Source of the DNA: Candidatus Mnemosynella biddleae
GTDB lineage: Archaea > Halobacteriota > Archaeoglobi > Mnemosynellales > Mnemosynellaceae
NCBI GenBank assembly: GCA_002011165.2
Contig: MTMI02000001.1
Span: forward strand, 1-51,574
Length of the DNA: 51,574 bases
Direction: 5' to 3'
Shown here: positions 8,106 to 16,936 of the stretch, piece after piece
How positions within the stretch are numbered: the stretch's first letter is position 1
Layout of the letters: the number at the start of each line of letters is the position of its first letter
Notes under the pieces: model-generated
Database searches by the model: none
Seen by the model: the letters and a program-made list of their open reading frames with translations, nothing else
What the model was told of the DNA's origin: nothing
Made by a program: the position numbers and the translations under genes

Positions 8106-9638
8106 TTACCCTTTCTGCTCTCCTCTCATATTTCTCCATTCCTCTAAGGGGACACTGAACTTTCTCTCTATCTCTTCCCTGTAAGTTGGACCAGAGTTGT
8201 ATGAGCAGAATGGCACTATCCTCCTCTTCTCGTCTGGGGTTGCATAGTGAATGACGCATCTTCTTACGCGCTCAACATCATAGTTATAGATATCTTGAAA
8301 ATGCATCGTTCCGACGAAGAGCGCTTTATAGTGGAATTCTCCAAGAGAGCGATAGTCCATGTCTCTGAGCACTCTCTTTATCATTTCTCCGAGATTTACA
8401 GATTTAGGAGCTTTCTCCTCATCTATATATTTTGGTAGTTCTGAAAGGGCTTTCAGAAGTATCACGGGCTTGGCGATCTTTTTCATTGGAGCATTTTTTA
8501 TACTCTGCGCAGTTCTGACGATGAACTCGAAGAATCTATCAACATCCACAAATCGATTTATCGGAATGGCGTTATCTCCTTCCACGAATAGATAAGTTGC
8601 TCCACCACAGTGAGGATGAGATGTGAATTCAACCTGAGGACTCTCGGCATAAGCTTCCACGAGCTTAGAGATCGGAACAACACATGGAACGGGATAAAAG
8701 TCCTCCTTCTTAATCATACCATTTGTTTGTCTCTCAATTTCTTCGTAAAGCCCTGAAATTGTTATTCTTCCCTCAAGTTCCTTTGCTGAAGCTGCTCCTG
8801 TAAATGCAACTGGTTGAAAATTCACCCCTCTGATCACATCAACATTCTTTATCGCAAATCTGATGATGTCACCTATCTGATGATCATTGAAACCTCTGAT
8901 GATTGTTGGAACTAAAACTATTCCCTGATTAACTTCTCTGCAGTTATCAAGTAGTCTTTTCTTTGCCTCTATATGCGGATCGACATCTTCGCTCACTCCA
9001 TCGAAATGAAGATAGATTGTGCTTAAACCGGCTTCTCTGAGCTCTTTCAAAAGCTCTTTGTTCTTCGCAAGAATTATTCCATTTGTCGCAAGCTGAATTT
9101 GTTTGAATCCCATTTCCTTAGCCATTTTAACAATCTCAACAATATCATCCCTTACTGTTGGCTCTCCTCCAGAAAACTGAACTGCAGGAGTTGGGACAGG
9201 TCTCTCTTCTCTGAGATATCTCAGCATCTCTCTTATCTGCTCAAGAGTTGGTTCATAAACATATCCTCTGACATTCGCATTCGCAAAACAGAACTCACAC
9301 GAAAGATTGCATCTGTTTGTCACATCTATATTCGCGAGAACGGTTGAGCTCATGTGATTCTCGCATAGACCGCAATTCGAAGGACACTCTCTGGTTGCTT
9401 TTGTATTTGGATTCTCAACACCTCTCCCATCATAAGCGTACTCTTCTGCTTTGAGATAAAGATTGACGTCCTCCCAATAAACGTGCTCAAACTTCCCGTG
9501 TTCAGGACATTCTTTAGAGATGAGGACCTTTCCATCTTTCTCAAAAATGAGGGCATCAATAATTCTCCTACATTCGGGGCACAACGATTTGGTTTCTTTT
9601 GGTAACCCCTTTTTGAGCTTGCTTGCATATCCCCTCAT
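8106..9638 (-). CDS. tes: Radical SAM tetraether lipid synthase (Tes/GDGT synthase)
   Basis: A 510-residue radical SAM protein matching the MJ0619-type family shown to join archaeol chains into tetraether (GDGT) lipids. An N-terminal rubredoxin-like metal site is seen as LCPECRRI plus ECPEHGKF, then a Cys cluster CPSNCGLCENH. The radical SAM site is CNLSCEFCF (CxxxCxxC), followed by the GGEPT SAM-contact motif. The C-terminal third has further Cys/His residues (HPHCGGATYLF). Length and domain order fit Tes. It is divergent from carS, which makes the CDP-archaeol precursor of its substrates. Function is assigned by family resemblance. Confidence 0.88.
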   Translation of the reverse strand: MRGYASKLKKGLPKETKSLCPECRRIIDALIFEKDGKVLISKECPEHGKFEHVYWEDVNLYLKAEEYAYDGRGVENPNTKATRECPSNCGLCENHMSSTVLANIDVTNRCNLSCEFCFANANVRGYVYEPTLEQIREMLRYLREERPVPTPAVQFSGGEPTVRDDIVEIVKMAKEMGFKQIQLATNGIILAKNKELLKELREAGLSTIYLHFDGVSEDVDPHIEAKKRLLDNCREVNQGIVLVPTIIRGFNDHQIGDIIRFAIKNVDVIRGVNFQPVAFTGAASAKELEGRITISGLYEEIERQTNGMIKKEDFYPVPCVVPISKLVEAYAESPQVEFTSHPHCGGATYLFVEGDNAIPINRFVDVDRFFEFIVRTAQSIKNAPMKKIAKPVILLKALSELPKYIDEEKAPKSVNLGEMIKRVLRDMDYRSLGEFHYKALFVGTMHFQDIYNYDVERVRRCVIHYATPDEKRRIVPFCSYNSGPTYREEIERKFSVPLEEWRNMRGEQKG

Positions 9639-9730
9639 GAGCTTGACCCCGCATCGAACTTTTTTACCTTAATCACTCTAATCCCCGCACTAAATAAATA
9701 TTTTTAATGAGTTCCAAAAGATTGAAGTTG

Positions 9731-10270
9731 ATGCTTGAAGTGATCTTGAAATCAATATGGCTCATGCTTCCGGCTTATCTCCCAAATCCAGTCGCCGTTC
9801 TGACTGGAGGAGGGACTCCAATAGACTTCGGAAAGAGGTTTTTTGATGGAAAACGAATACTGGGAGATGGAAAAACCTTCCGAGGTTTGTTCTTCGGAAC
9901 TCTTTCTGGAATTCTCATTGGACTCTTTGAAAATTTTGTAGCACCTTTTGCAAAGATGCCTTCTTTTGGAAGCGGAGCAGAGTCATTTCTCATCCTCCTC
10001 TCACTCTCCTTAGGTGCAATGCTTGGAGATATAACCAAAAGTTTCTTCAAGAGAAGACTTGGATTTGAGAGAGGTTCAATGCTTCCTCTTGCAGATCAAT
10101 TGGACTTCGTTGCTGGAGCTCTTCTTCTTTGCTATTTCACCTCTACTTCATGGTTTTCTTCGAATTTCACAAAAGAGGTTATCATTACGGTTTTGATAAT
10201 TTCGCCAATCCTTCATTTGACTGTCAACTTCATAGGATATAAGATGGGGAGGAAACCTGTTCCGTGGTAG
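9731..10270 (+). CDS. carS: CDP-archaeol synthase
   Basis: A small integral membrane protein (179 residues from the ATG at 9731) of the CarS/DUF46 family. It activates 2,3-di-O-geranylgeranylglyceryl phosphate with CTP to CDP-archaeol. Diagnostic are LPAYLPNPVAVL, the GGGTPIDFGKRFFDGKRI segment, GDGKTFRGLFFGT and the downstream LADQLDFVAGALL, all cytosolic loops of the active site. Four to five hydrophobic helices are visible. An ATG at 9707 is also in frame, but the TATA-like stretch at 9691-9700 would place the transcript start after it, so 9731 is preferred. The tes gene diverges from the same region. Confidence 0.92.
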   Translation: MLEVILKSIWLMLPAYLPNPVAVLTGGGTPIDFGKRFFDGKRILGDGKTFRGLFFGTLSGILIGLFENFVAPFAKMPSFGSGAESFLILLSLSLGAMLGDITKSFFKRRLGFERGSMLPLADQLDFVAGALLLCYFTSTSWFSSNFTKEVIITVLIISPILHLTVNFIGYKMGRKPVPW

Positions 10271-10284
10271 ATGCCACCGAAATC

Positions 10285-10294
10285 CATATATTTT
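10285..10294 (+). promoter_or_regulatory. TATA box for argF
   Basis: A CATATATTTT element preceded by CCGAAAT (BRE-like) lies just after the carS stop and about 30 bases before the chosen argF start. A second AT stretch (TATTTAAAG, 10301-10309) is an alternative. Confidence 0.45.
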
Positions 10295-10321
10295 GAGAGG
10301 TATTTAAAGAGGAGAAGAGGG

Positions 10322-11227
10322 ATGAAAATGAATTTTCTCTCTGTTCGAGACGTTACCGCAGAGGAATTCGCTGAGCTGATTAAAGAAGCGCTGAAGATAA
10401 AAAAGAGTAGAAAAAGAGAGAGAGTACTGAGCGATAAGATACTTGCCTTGATTTTTGAGAAGCCATCCACGAGAACTAGGACTTCTTTTGAAGTAGCTAT
10501 AAAAGAACTTGGAGGTGACTGTATTTATCTCGGTCTTTCAGAGACCCAAATGGCGAGAGGAGAGCCCATCAAGGATACTGCGAGAGTTCTCTCAAGATAC
10601 ATCCATGGAATCGTCATGAGGACTGATTCTCATGAAAAACTGGTTGAGATGGCAAGATACTCATCAGTTCCTGTCATCAATGCTCTATCCGATTTAGAGC
10701 ATCCCTGTCAGGTTCTTGCAGACTTTGTGACAATTAAAGAGTTTAAAGGCGAATTAGAGACTTTAAAATATGGATGGATTGGAGATGGAAACAACGTGTG
10801 CAATTCAACGATCCTAGCATGTGCGATGATGAAAATAGAGCTCACAGTTGCTTGTCCAGAGGGATTTGAACCTGATAGATCTATTCTAAGATATGCGGAG
10901 AAAATAGGAGGAAAAGTGAAGATAACTCATGATCCAAAAATCGCTGCGAAAGATGCGGACGTTCTCGCTACGGATGTCTGGGTTTCAATGGGAAGCGAGC
11001 ATGAACGGGCAATGAGACTCGTTAGTTTCGAGGGCTTCCAAATAAACAGCGAGATTTTGGAGCTCGCCAAAGAGGATGTGATAGTGCTTCACTGCCTTCC
11101 TGCCCATAGAGGAGAGGAGATAACTGAAGATGTTATTGAAGGAGAGCATTCTGTCGTTTTCGAACAAGCAGAGAACAGATTGCATGCTCAGAAAGCTTTA
11201 CTCAAGAAGATTTATTCTAGAGAGTGA
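10322..11227 (+). CDS. argF: Ornithine carbamoyltransferase
   Basis: Transfers carbamoyl from carbamoyl phosphate to ornithine, giving citrulline in arginine synthesis. All signature motifs are present: the carbamoyl-phosphate loop KPSTRTRTSFE, the HPCQVLADF segment, and the ornithine-binding DVWVSMG and HCLPAHRG. The length of 301 residues from the ATG at 10322 is normal. Another start at 10271 would add 17 residues but lies on or before the likely TATA box, so it is rejected. A purine-rich stretch precedes the chosen ATG. The small coiled-coil gene at 11234 follows by 6 bases. Confidence 0.96.
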   Translation: MKMNFLSVRDVTAEEFAELIKEALKIKKSRKRERVLSDKILALIFEKPSTRTRTSFEVAIKELGGDCIYLGLSETQMARGEPIKDTARVLSRYIHGIVMRTDSHEKLVEMARYSSVPVINALSDLEHPCQVLADFVTIKEFKGELETLKYGWIGDGNNVCNSTILACAMMKIELTVACPEGFEPDRSILRYAEKIGGKVKITHDPKIAAKDADVLATDVWVSMGSEHERAMRLVSFEGFQINSEILELAKEDVIVLHCLPAHRGEEITEDVIEGEHSVVFEQAENRLHAQKALLKKIYSRE

Positions 11228-11233
11228 TTTTTA

Positions 11234-11479
11234 ATGAAATCGGAAGAAGAACTTAAAGATTTGAGTGACGAAGAGTTGATGAACGATTTGCATTACTGGA
11301 AAGTTGAGCTAGAGAAAATGAAGCTTCTCGTTGAGCGTGAAGTTGATGATTATAGAGCAGAGCTTGCGAAAAAGGAAATTGAACTCATAGAAAGACAAAT
11401 CGAGAAGATAAACAAGGAGCTGGAGAGGAGAAAAGTGGAAAGAGAGAGGGAGAAGCAAGAGAGAAGAGAGGAGAGCTAA
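11234..11479 (+). CDS. Small coiled-coil protein of unknown function
   Basis: An 81-residue, highly charged protein that is almost entirely helical. A short opening (SEEELKDLSDEELMNDLHYW) is followed by heptad-like Glu/Lys/Arg-rich sequence to the end (about residues 22-78), consistent with a coiled coil. There are no Cys, no membrane segment and no catalytic motif. It starts 6 bases after argF and is probably co-transcribed. Codon use matches its neighbours, which favours a real gene. Its role is not known. Confidence 0.72.
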   Translation: MKSEEELKDLSDEELMNDLHYWKVELEKMKLLVEREVDDYRAELAKKEIELIERQIEKINKELERRKVEREREKQERREES

Positions 11480-11564
11480 ATCGCCCATCTTTCATTTTAT
11501 CGCAATATTAATAACTTAATAGGGAAGATAACTCCTCAGGTTATTTGATGGTTGCTCCTTCATT

Positions 11565-11649
<85 letters not shown>

Positions 11650-11725
11650 TGATTTTCCCGTTTTTCCAACTTATTTTTCCTCTTAGCACAATCATTAAAG
11701 TCTTCTAAAGATACTGAGAGATACG

Positions 11726-11744
11726 TTTTATATGTATAATACAT
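11726..11744 (+). promoter_or_regulatory. Promoter with overlapping inverted repeat upstream of tctC
   Basis: A TATA-like TTTTATATG is overlapped by the perfect inverted repeat ATGTAT-A-ATACAT (11732-11744). A repeat lying over or next to the TATA box is a plausible repressor site. It leaves a leader of roughly 40 bases before the tctC ATG. The AT-rich composition means chance is a real alternative. Confidence 0.4.
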
Positions 11745-11794
11745 CCAGAAAAATTGAAATATAACGAAAAAAAATTGTAAATCGGGGATAGACT

Positions 11795-12802
11795 ATGAAA
11801 AATAATGAAAAAAAGATATTTGTTTTTCTGACTGTTACCGTGGTTTCGCTGATGCTTCTCTCCTCTTTCAGTGGCTGCGTCTCTCAAGAAGCTCAGCCGC
11901 AGCAACCAGAGTATCCAACAAAACCAATAACTCTCATCTGTCCCTGGGCTGCTGGAGGAGGTACAGATAGAACTTCAAGAATGATTGCTACGCTCCTTGA
12001 ACAAGAATTGGGAGTCCCCGTAAATGTGATTAACAAAGTTGGTGGTGGCGGGACCATAGGACACTCTGCAGCTGCGACTGCTTCCCCAGATGGATACACT
12101 ATAGGCGTGATAACATTTGAGTTATCCACCTTTAAGCATCTTGGTGTAGCAGATGTATCTTACGAGGATTTTGAACCAATTTGTCAATATAATTTTGATC
12201 CAGCTGCAGTAATTGTTCGTGCTGATGCGCCTTGGAATTCACTACAAGAGCTCTTGGACTACATAAAAGCCCATCCTGGAGAACTTAAAGCTTCTGGTAC
12301 TGCCAGAGGAGGAGTTTGGGATCTCGCGAGAATTGGTTTACTTAATGCTGCGGGAATTCCACCTGATGCGCTTCCCTGGATTCCAAGCACTGGTGCAGCA
12401 CCAGCTCTTCAAGAGCTCATTGCAGGTGGTATAGATGTGACGACCTGTAGTTTACCAGAGGCCGGTCCACTTATCGATGCTGGAAAAGTGAAAGCATTAG
12501 CCGTTATGGCCCCAGAGAGGAATCCAGCATATCCTGATGTTCCAACGCTCAGAGAAGCTGGAATAGACTGGGATGGAATGGGAGCTTGGAGAGGACTTGC
12601 AGCACCTAAAGGAACTCCGGATTATGTTATAGAAACTATAGCAAGTGCTATGGAGAAAATAGTCCAAAGTGATGAGTGGAAGGACTTCATGGAGAAGAAT
12701 GGATTCGGAATGGAGTGGAAAGGCCCAGAAGAATTTGCTAAGTTCCTTGAAAATGACTATCAGGTTGTAGGAGAACTGATAAAGTCGGCAGGATATGCCT
12801 AA
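11795..12802 (+). CDS. Tripartite tricarboxylate transporter substrate-binding lipoprotein (TctC-like)
   Basis: A 335-residue extracytoplasmic binding protein. The N-terminus is a lipoprotein signal: Lys-rich start, hydrophobic core FVFLTVTVVSLML, and a lipobox-like Phe-Ser-Gly-Cys at about residues 25-28. The mature part begins with a linker and then YPTKPITLICPWAAGGGTDRTSR, the hallmark TctC opening in which a Gly-rich loop holds the carboxylate ligand. NKVGGGGTIGHSA and a C-terminal PDVPTLREAG also fit. It binds a di- or tricarboxylate outside the cell and delivers it to TctA/TctB, encoded directly downstream. The substrate cannot be read from sequence. These systems are mostly bacterial. 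Confidence 0.93.
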   Translation: MKNNEKKIFVFLTVTVVSLMLLSSFSGCVSQEAQPQQPEYPTKPITLICPWAAGGGTDRTSRMIATLLEQELGVPVNVINKVGGGGTIGHSAAATASPDGYTIGVITFELSTFKHLGVADVSYEDFEPICQYNFDPAAVIVRADAPWNSLQELLDYIKAHPGELKASGTARGGVWDLARIGLLNAAGIPPDALPWIPSTGAAPALQELIAGGIDVTTCSLPEAGPLIDAGKVKALAVMAPERNPAYPDVPTLREAGIDWDGMGAWRGLAAPKGTPDYVIETIASAMEKIVQSDEWKDFMEKNGFGMEWKGPEEFAKFLENDYQVVGELIKSAGYA

Positions 12803-12862
12803 TTAATTTCCAAAACCCCTTTATAATTTTTTATTTTAAATTCCTCGAAAGAGGTGGAAAAT

Positions 12863-13396
12863 GTGAATATAAAGGAGTTTATTGGGGGATGTGGAATTAT
12901 TGCAGTAGGGAGTTTTTTTCTATATGCTTCATTAACTTCCAATCTTCCAATATTTATGGCAGCAAATATTCCAGGACCTATGTTTTTTCCCGTTATTTTA
13001 AGTTCTCTTTTAATTATCTTGGGTTTTACCTCTTTACTTCAAACAGCTAAAAACATGAAAGAAATGGGAAAAGAACTACCCAGAATAAAGATAAGATATT
13101 TAACTCTTCACAACCATATCAAATATCCTTCAATTTTTCTAATTTTAAGTGGTATCTATATTTATTCTTTCCCCACCATAGGATGCATATTATCCACCTT
13201 TCTTTATTCAGTAATCCTCCAGCGGATTTTTGGAAGAAAGTGGAGAGATGCAGTATTAATTTCTCTGGGGATTATAGTAATAATCTATATACTTTTCATC
13301 AGAGTATTGCGTGTAGTTTTTCCAGAGCCAATCATAGGAGATATCATATACCTCTATTATTTCTCACCTCTTCTACTACTGAAGTGGGGGATCTGA
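12863..13396 (+). CDS. Tripartite tricarboxylate transporter small membrane subunit (TctB-like)
   Basis: A poorly conserved hydrophobic protein with about four transmembrane helices (near residues 10-25, 45-60, 85-105 and a long double stretch at 110-150). TctB is recognised chiefly by size and position between tctC and tctA. A GAGGTG ribosome site at 12851-12856 is 6 bases before the GTG at 12863; the GTG at 12854 lies inside that site, so the later start is chosen. The many Ile/Leu ATA and TTA codons are more AT-rich than in the flanking biosynthetic genes. Confidence 0.8.
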   Translation: MNIKEFIGGCGIIAVGSFFLYASLTSNLPIFMAANIPGPMFFPVILSSLLIILGFTSLLQTAKNMKEMGKELPRIKIRYLTLHNHIKYPSIFLILSGIYIYSFPTIGCILSTFLYSVILQRIFGRKWRDAVLISLGIIVIIYILFIRVLRVVFPEPIIGDIIYLYYFSPLLLLKWGI

Positions 13397-13399
13397 AAT

Positions 13400-14902
13400 A
13401 TGCTGGAATTTATCTTTGAAGCGTTAAAAATGTTTCAAAACCCGGTAGTGATAATTGTTATAATAATAGCCCAACTCTTTGGAGTTTTCATAGGTTTGAC
13501 TCCAGGTTTAACAGCAACATTAGCAGTTGCTTTATTGGTCCCATTTTCCTACTTCATGGATCCGCTTAGCGGAATTGGAATGATTATAGCTTTGGAAGCA
13601 GTTGCAATTTTTGCTGGAGATATTCCTGCTGTACTTTTCAGAATCCCTGGAACTCCATCTTCAGCTGCCCAGACAATAGATGCATATCTCTTGGGTAGGA
13701 AAAAATCTCCTTCAGAAGTTCTCTATGTTGATCTAGCTTTCAGTACACTCGGAGGAATAGTGGGAAGCCTAATACTAATATTTGCTGCCTCATTAATAGC
13801 GGAATTTGCTTCAAAATTCTCAACTGTGGAATATTTCTGGCTTGTAGTATGGGGACTTTCCATGGCAATAATAATTTCAAGCGAAGATCCAAAAAAAGGA
13901 TTTATTGGAGTTTTGATAGGTTTCCTAGCTGCAACAATAGGAATCGATTATGTTTACGGATTTCCTAGATTCACATTTGGAATTATAGAGGTTCAGAAAG
14001 GTATCAGCTTTATACCTGCAATGATAGGTCTATTCGCAATACCCGAACTCGTAAATCTCTCTAAAGCGGTTGTCGAAAGGAAATACATAATGGAATTAAA
14101 AGAAGGAATTGGTAAGACTTCATTTTCTCTGATCAGAGAATCATTAGGTAAATACAAAAGTGTATTTGCAAGATCTTCTCTTCTTGGCACCTTTGTAGGA
14201 GCTTTACCAGGAGCTGGAGCTGATATAGCTGCGTGGATAGCGTATGGGCTGGGTAAAAGATTGAGCAAGAAGCCTGAAGAATATGGAAAGGGAAGTTTAG
14301 AAGGTGTTGTAGCAGCTACATCTGCTAATAACGCAGGTTTAGGTGGAGCATGGATTCCAGCATTAGTTTTTGGAATCCCCGGCGACTCCATTACCGCAAT
14401 AGCAATTGGTGCACTAATGGCGCAAGGTTTACGTCCCGGACCTCTTCTTTTCCAAGAAAACCGAGTCTTAATTACGGCACTTTTTATAACTTTCATAATT
14501 GCGAATATATTTCTCATTTTCATAGGCTATCTTGCAATTAGAGCAAGTTCCAAACTTTTAAAAGTGCCGAGAAATGTATTAATTCCTTTAATTTTTGTTT
14601 TCTGTGTTGTAGGAGCATATTCTGTTAATAATAGCCTCTTTGACGTTTGGATCATGTTTCTCTTTGGTGTAATTGGAGTTCTTCTATCTAAATGGGGCGT
14701 ACCTCTCCAGACTGTGGTATTAGCCATAATACTTGGTCCGATGATAGAATACAACTTCACAACATCTCTTATGAAATCAGGAATGAATATAGGTGTCTTC
14801 TTCTCTAGACCTATTGCAGTACTACTTTCAATAATGGTTATTTTCTCGTGGATTTTACCGAGTATTTTGAAAAGAATGAAGAAAGTAAAGGAGCTTAAAT
14901 AA
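13400..14902 (+). CDS. Tripartite tricarboxylate transporter large permease (TctA-like)
   Basis: A 500-residue permease with about 11-12 hydrophobic helices. Family motifs include GVFIGLTPGLTATLAVALL near the start, AVLFRIPGTPSSAAQTID (the PGTP motif), GALPGAGADIAAWIAYG and the mirrored WIPALVFGIPGDSITAIAIGALM, which reflect the internal two-fold repeat of TctA. Uptake is driven by an ion gradient, with TctC presenting the ligand. It starts 3 bases after tctB and ends the operon; no TctDE sensor pair is present. A T-rich stretch follows the stop. Confidence 0.93.
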   Translation: MLEFIFEALKMFQNPVVIIVIIIAQLFGVFIGLTPGLTATLAVALLVPFSYFMDPLSGIGMIIALEAVAIFAGDIPAVLFRIPGTPSSAAQTIDAYLLGRKKSPSEVLYVDLAFSTLGGIVGSLILIFAASLIAEFASKFSTVEYFWLVVWGLSMAIIISSEDPKKGFIGVLIGFLAATIGIDYVYGFPRFTFGIIEVQKGISFIPAMIGLFAIPELVNLSKAVVERKYIMELKEGIGKTSFSLIRESLGKYKSVFARSSLLGTFVGALPGAGADIAAWIAYGLGKRLSKKPEEYGKGSLEGVVAATSANNAGLGGAWIPALVFGIPGDSITAIAIGALMAQGLRPGPLLFQENRVLITALFITFIIANIFLIFIGYLAIRASSKLLKVPRNVLIPLIFVFCVVGAYSVNNSLFDVWIMFLFGVIGVLLSKWGVPLQTVVLAIILGPMIEYNFTTSLMKSGMNIGVFFSRPIAVLLSIMVIFSWILPSILKRMKKVKELK

Positions 14903-15232
14903 TCGAGGAGGTTTGTGAAATTTCCTTTTTCTCCAAATCTTTAATAATTCATAATTAAAATTTCTCTGAAAATTAATCATCAACCATTAAGTATTACTCC
15001 TGACTCACCTCAATAATAATTATAAAAAATATTCATGCTAAATGCCCTAAAGACTCTTTTGCCATATGATCTATCTTCTTTTTGCCCTAACATCTACCAA
15101 ATCATCTTTGAAGATCAAAGTGTTCATTTAACGCCTTAAATTGAACAATTTCGACGAATGTCGAAAGAAAGGTTTTTATGAGGACTGAAAAGTGAGAGAC
15201 AATGCCAAATAAAATGAAAAGGAGGGAAAATA
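14903..15232 (+). other. AT-rich intergenic region with promoter of the Nramp-like gene
   Basis: This 330-base gap has no convincing long gene. Its left part has T-rich tracts suited to ending the tct transcript. Its right end holds two adjacent inverted repeats, a BRE-like CGAAAGAAA and a TATA-like GGTTTTTATG (15171-15180). A 14-codon reading frame (15202-15246) starts where transcription is expected to begin and runs over the next gene's start. Confidence 0.6.
15139..15165 (+). promoter_or_regulatory. Tandem inverted repeats upstream of the Nramp-like gene (candidate operator)
   Basis: Two perfect inverted repeats abut: AATTG-AA-CAATT at 15139-15150 and TTCGAC-GAAT-GTCGAA at 15150-15165. 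The second ends immediately before the TATA-like box of the transporter gene. Such placement suits a dimeric regulator acting at the promoter. The GC-containing second repeat is unlikely to be a mere AT-rich artefact. Confidence 0.5.
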
Positions 15233-16903
15233 TTGGCAGAATATAAAGACGAGGACGTTTTTGCGCCGGATGAAGAGGGACGGCAATATATGGGTTCAGT
15301 CTACATAGAGACTGACTACGATGCGCTTCCAGTGGCTCCTGATGATGGAAAGTACCCGAGAAGAGGTTACTACAAGGATCTTGGTTACAAGCTCGTTGAA
15401 ATTCCAAGAGCTCCTAAGCTCAGACACATTATAGGGCCTTCTGCTATAGGAGCTGGAATGTCACTTGGTTCTGGAGAGACTCTGTTCTGGCCTAATATCA
15501 CAGCTGCTTCTGGAGGATATCTCTTCTGGATGTTCTGGCTCGGAGTTCTCACTCAGTGGGTCATTGATATGGAGATTGAGAGACCAGCTGCTGTGACTGG
15601 AGAAGGCTGGCCGAGAACATTCGCAAGAGTTCATCCAGGATTGGCTGCACTGTTCATGATAATGGGATTCTTCCAGTGGTCTTGGCCTGGCTGGGCATCT
15701 GGAGCAGGGAAATTCGCAGCTTATATTGTTGGTATTGATCCGACTACTGGCTGGCAAATAGTAGCTGCAGGCTTGATGATTTTGATTTTCCTGATAGAAA
15801 TTGGTGGTCCGGTCATCTATAACATGGTTGAAAAAGCAGAGCTGATAATGGTCGTAGCAATAATGCTTGTGTTCCTTGTTGCACTCTTCATTTCCGGTGC
15901 TACTGGAACTTATGTTGAAATGTGGGGTGCATCGTTCACTGGCTTCGGTAGAATGGATCCAAGAATTGATCTGATGACTCTCTTAGGAGGTCTGGCCTAC
16001 GCAGGTAACGGAGGAGTAGGAAATCTGATGCAGGCAATTTGGATCAAAGAGAAAGGATTTGCAATGGGAGCATATCAGGGAAGAATTGAAAATCCTGTGC
16101 GAGTAAAAGAAGAAGAAATGGAGCCACTCTATCCAGCTGGTTTCGTGTTTGATGTGGATGATGAGCTTCAGATGGCAAGATGGAACGCATGGTGGAATGT
16201 TATTAACTGGGAGCACTTCATAACCTTCGTGATTCCACTGTTCTTTGCAACTTCTGTGACGTCAGCAGTTGCTATCCACTATGCACACGGAACTAAACTC
16301 GGCGCAATAGACATGTGGCTTCAGGAGGTCTTCCCACAGGTTGGCCATGGATTCGCTATAGCTCTTGCGATTGGTATCTTCTTCGCACTGTTCACGACAC
16401 AGCTCGCCATTGTCGACTCCTTCCCAAGATTCATAGCTGAGGGTCTATATGATCTCTGGCTCAGAGAGAGTAAGAGTTGGAACATCAGCAAGCTGTTCTT
16501 CCTGTTCCTAGTGATCTTCGTTGTCTACGGAATTGCTGTGATCCTCTCCGGAATTAAACAGCCATGGTTCCTGCTTGTTCTCGGTGCAGGTATTGCAGGA
16601 CTCATGATGTGGCTCTACAACCTGTTCTACACATGGTACAACACCAACAGACTACCCAGCTACTTCCAGCCGAACTGGGGCAGAATACTGGCAATGTGGT
16701 GGGCCACCCTGTTCTTCGGATACTTCTCCATACTGACGCTCGGTAACAAGTTCGGACTCCCGAGAGAAGTGACCTATGAGTTCCCACCGAGCCATCCAGT
16801 GATGGTTACGCTCTGGGCAATCTACATACTCTCGTTCGTGGCAGTGGCAATAGCCTCCATCAGAGGAAAGCTCAATCCGATTGACAAGAGGGCGAAGCAC
16901 TGA
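15233..16903 (+). CDS. Divergent Nramp-like (LeuT-fold) transporter
   Basis: A 556-residue membrane protein with about 11 transmembrane helices after a hydrophilic N-terminus of roughly 65 residues. The first helix region, IIGPSAIGAGMSLGSGETLFW, resembles the opening of Nramp-type metal transporters, but the DPGN metal motif of true Nramps is not there. Transport of a metal ion is therefore likely but not certain. The start is a TTG preceded by GGAGGG at 6 bases; no ATG is available nearby in frame. The 3' half uses many C-ending codons (TAC, AAC, TTC, CTG), unlike its neighbours, which suggests high expression or a different origin. Confidence 0.75.
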   Translation: MAEYKDEDVFAPDEEGRQYMGSVYIETDYDALPVAPDDGKYPRRGYYKDLGYKLVEIPRAPKLRHIIGPSAIGAGMSLGSGETLFWPNITAASGGYLFWMFWLGVLTQWVIDMEIERPAAVTGEGWPRTFARVHPGLAALFMIMGFFQWSWPGWASGAGKFAAYIVGIDPTTGWQIVAAGLMILIFLIEIGGPVIYNMVEKAELIMVVAIMLVFLVALFISGATGTYVEMWGASFTGFGRMDPRIDLMTLLGGLAYAGNGGVGNLMQAIWIKEKGFAMGAYQGRIENPVRVKEEEMEPLYPAGFVFDVDDELQMARWNAWWNVINWEHFITFVIPLFFATSVTSAVAIHYAHGTKLGAIDMWLQEVFPQVGHGFAIALAIGIFFALFTTQLAIVDSFPRFIAEGLYDLWLRESKSWNISKLFFLFLVIFVVYGIAVILSGIKQPWFLLVLGAGIAGLMMWLYNLFYTWYNTNRLPSYFQPNWGRILAMWWATLFFGYFSILTLGNKFGLPREVTYEFPPSHPVMVTLWAIYILSFVAVAIASIRGKLNPIDKRAKH

Positions 16904-16936
16904 AAAGATCACAAACTCCCATATTTTTAAATTTTT

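Noticed and set aside
13993-14760. Antisense open frames within tctA
   Set aside because: They arise from the codon pattern of a hydrophobic gene read backwards; no ribosome site, no family resemblance, and tctA is intact.
11650-15232. Possible genomic island with att-site duplication between tRNA-Leu and the Nramp-like gene
   Set aside because: I found no integrase and no second copy of the tRNA 3' end by eye, so an integrative element is not supported; only foreign origin of tctCBA is suggested.
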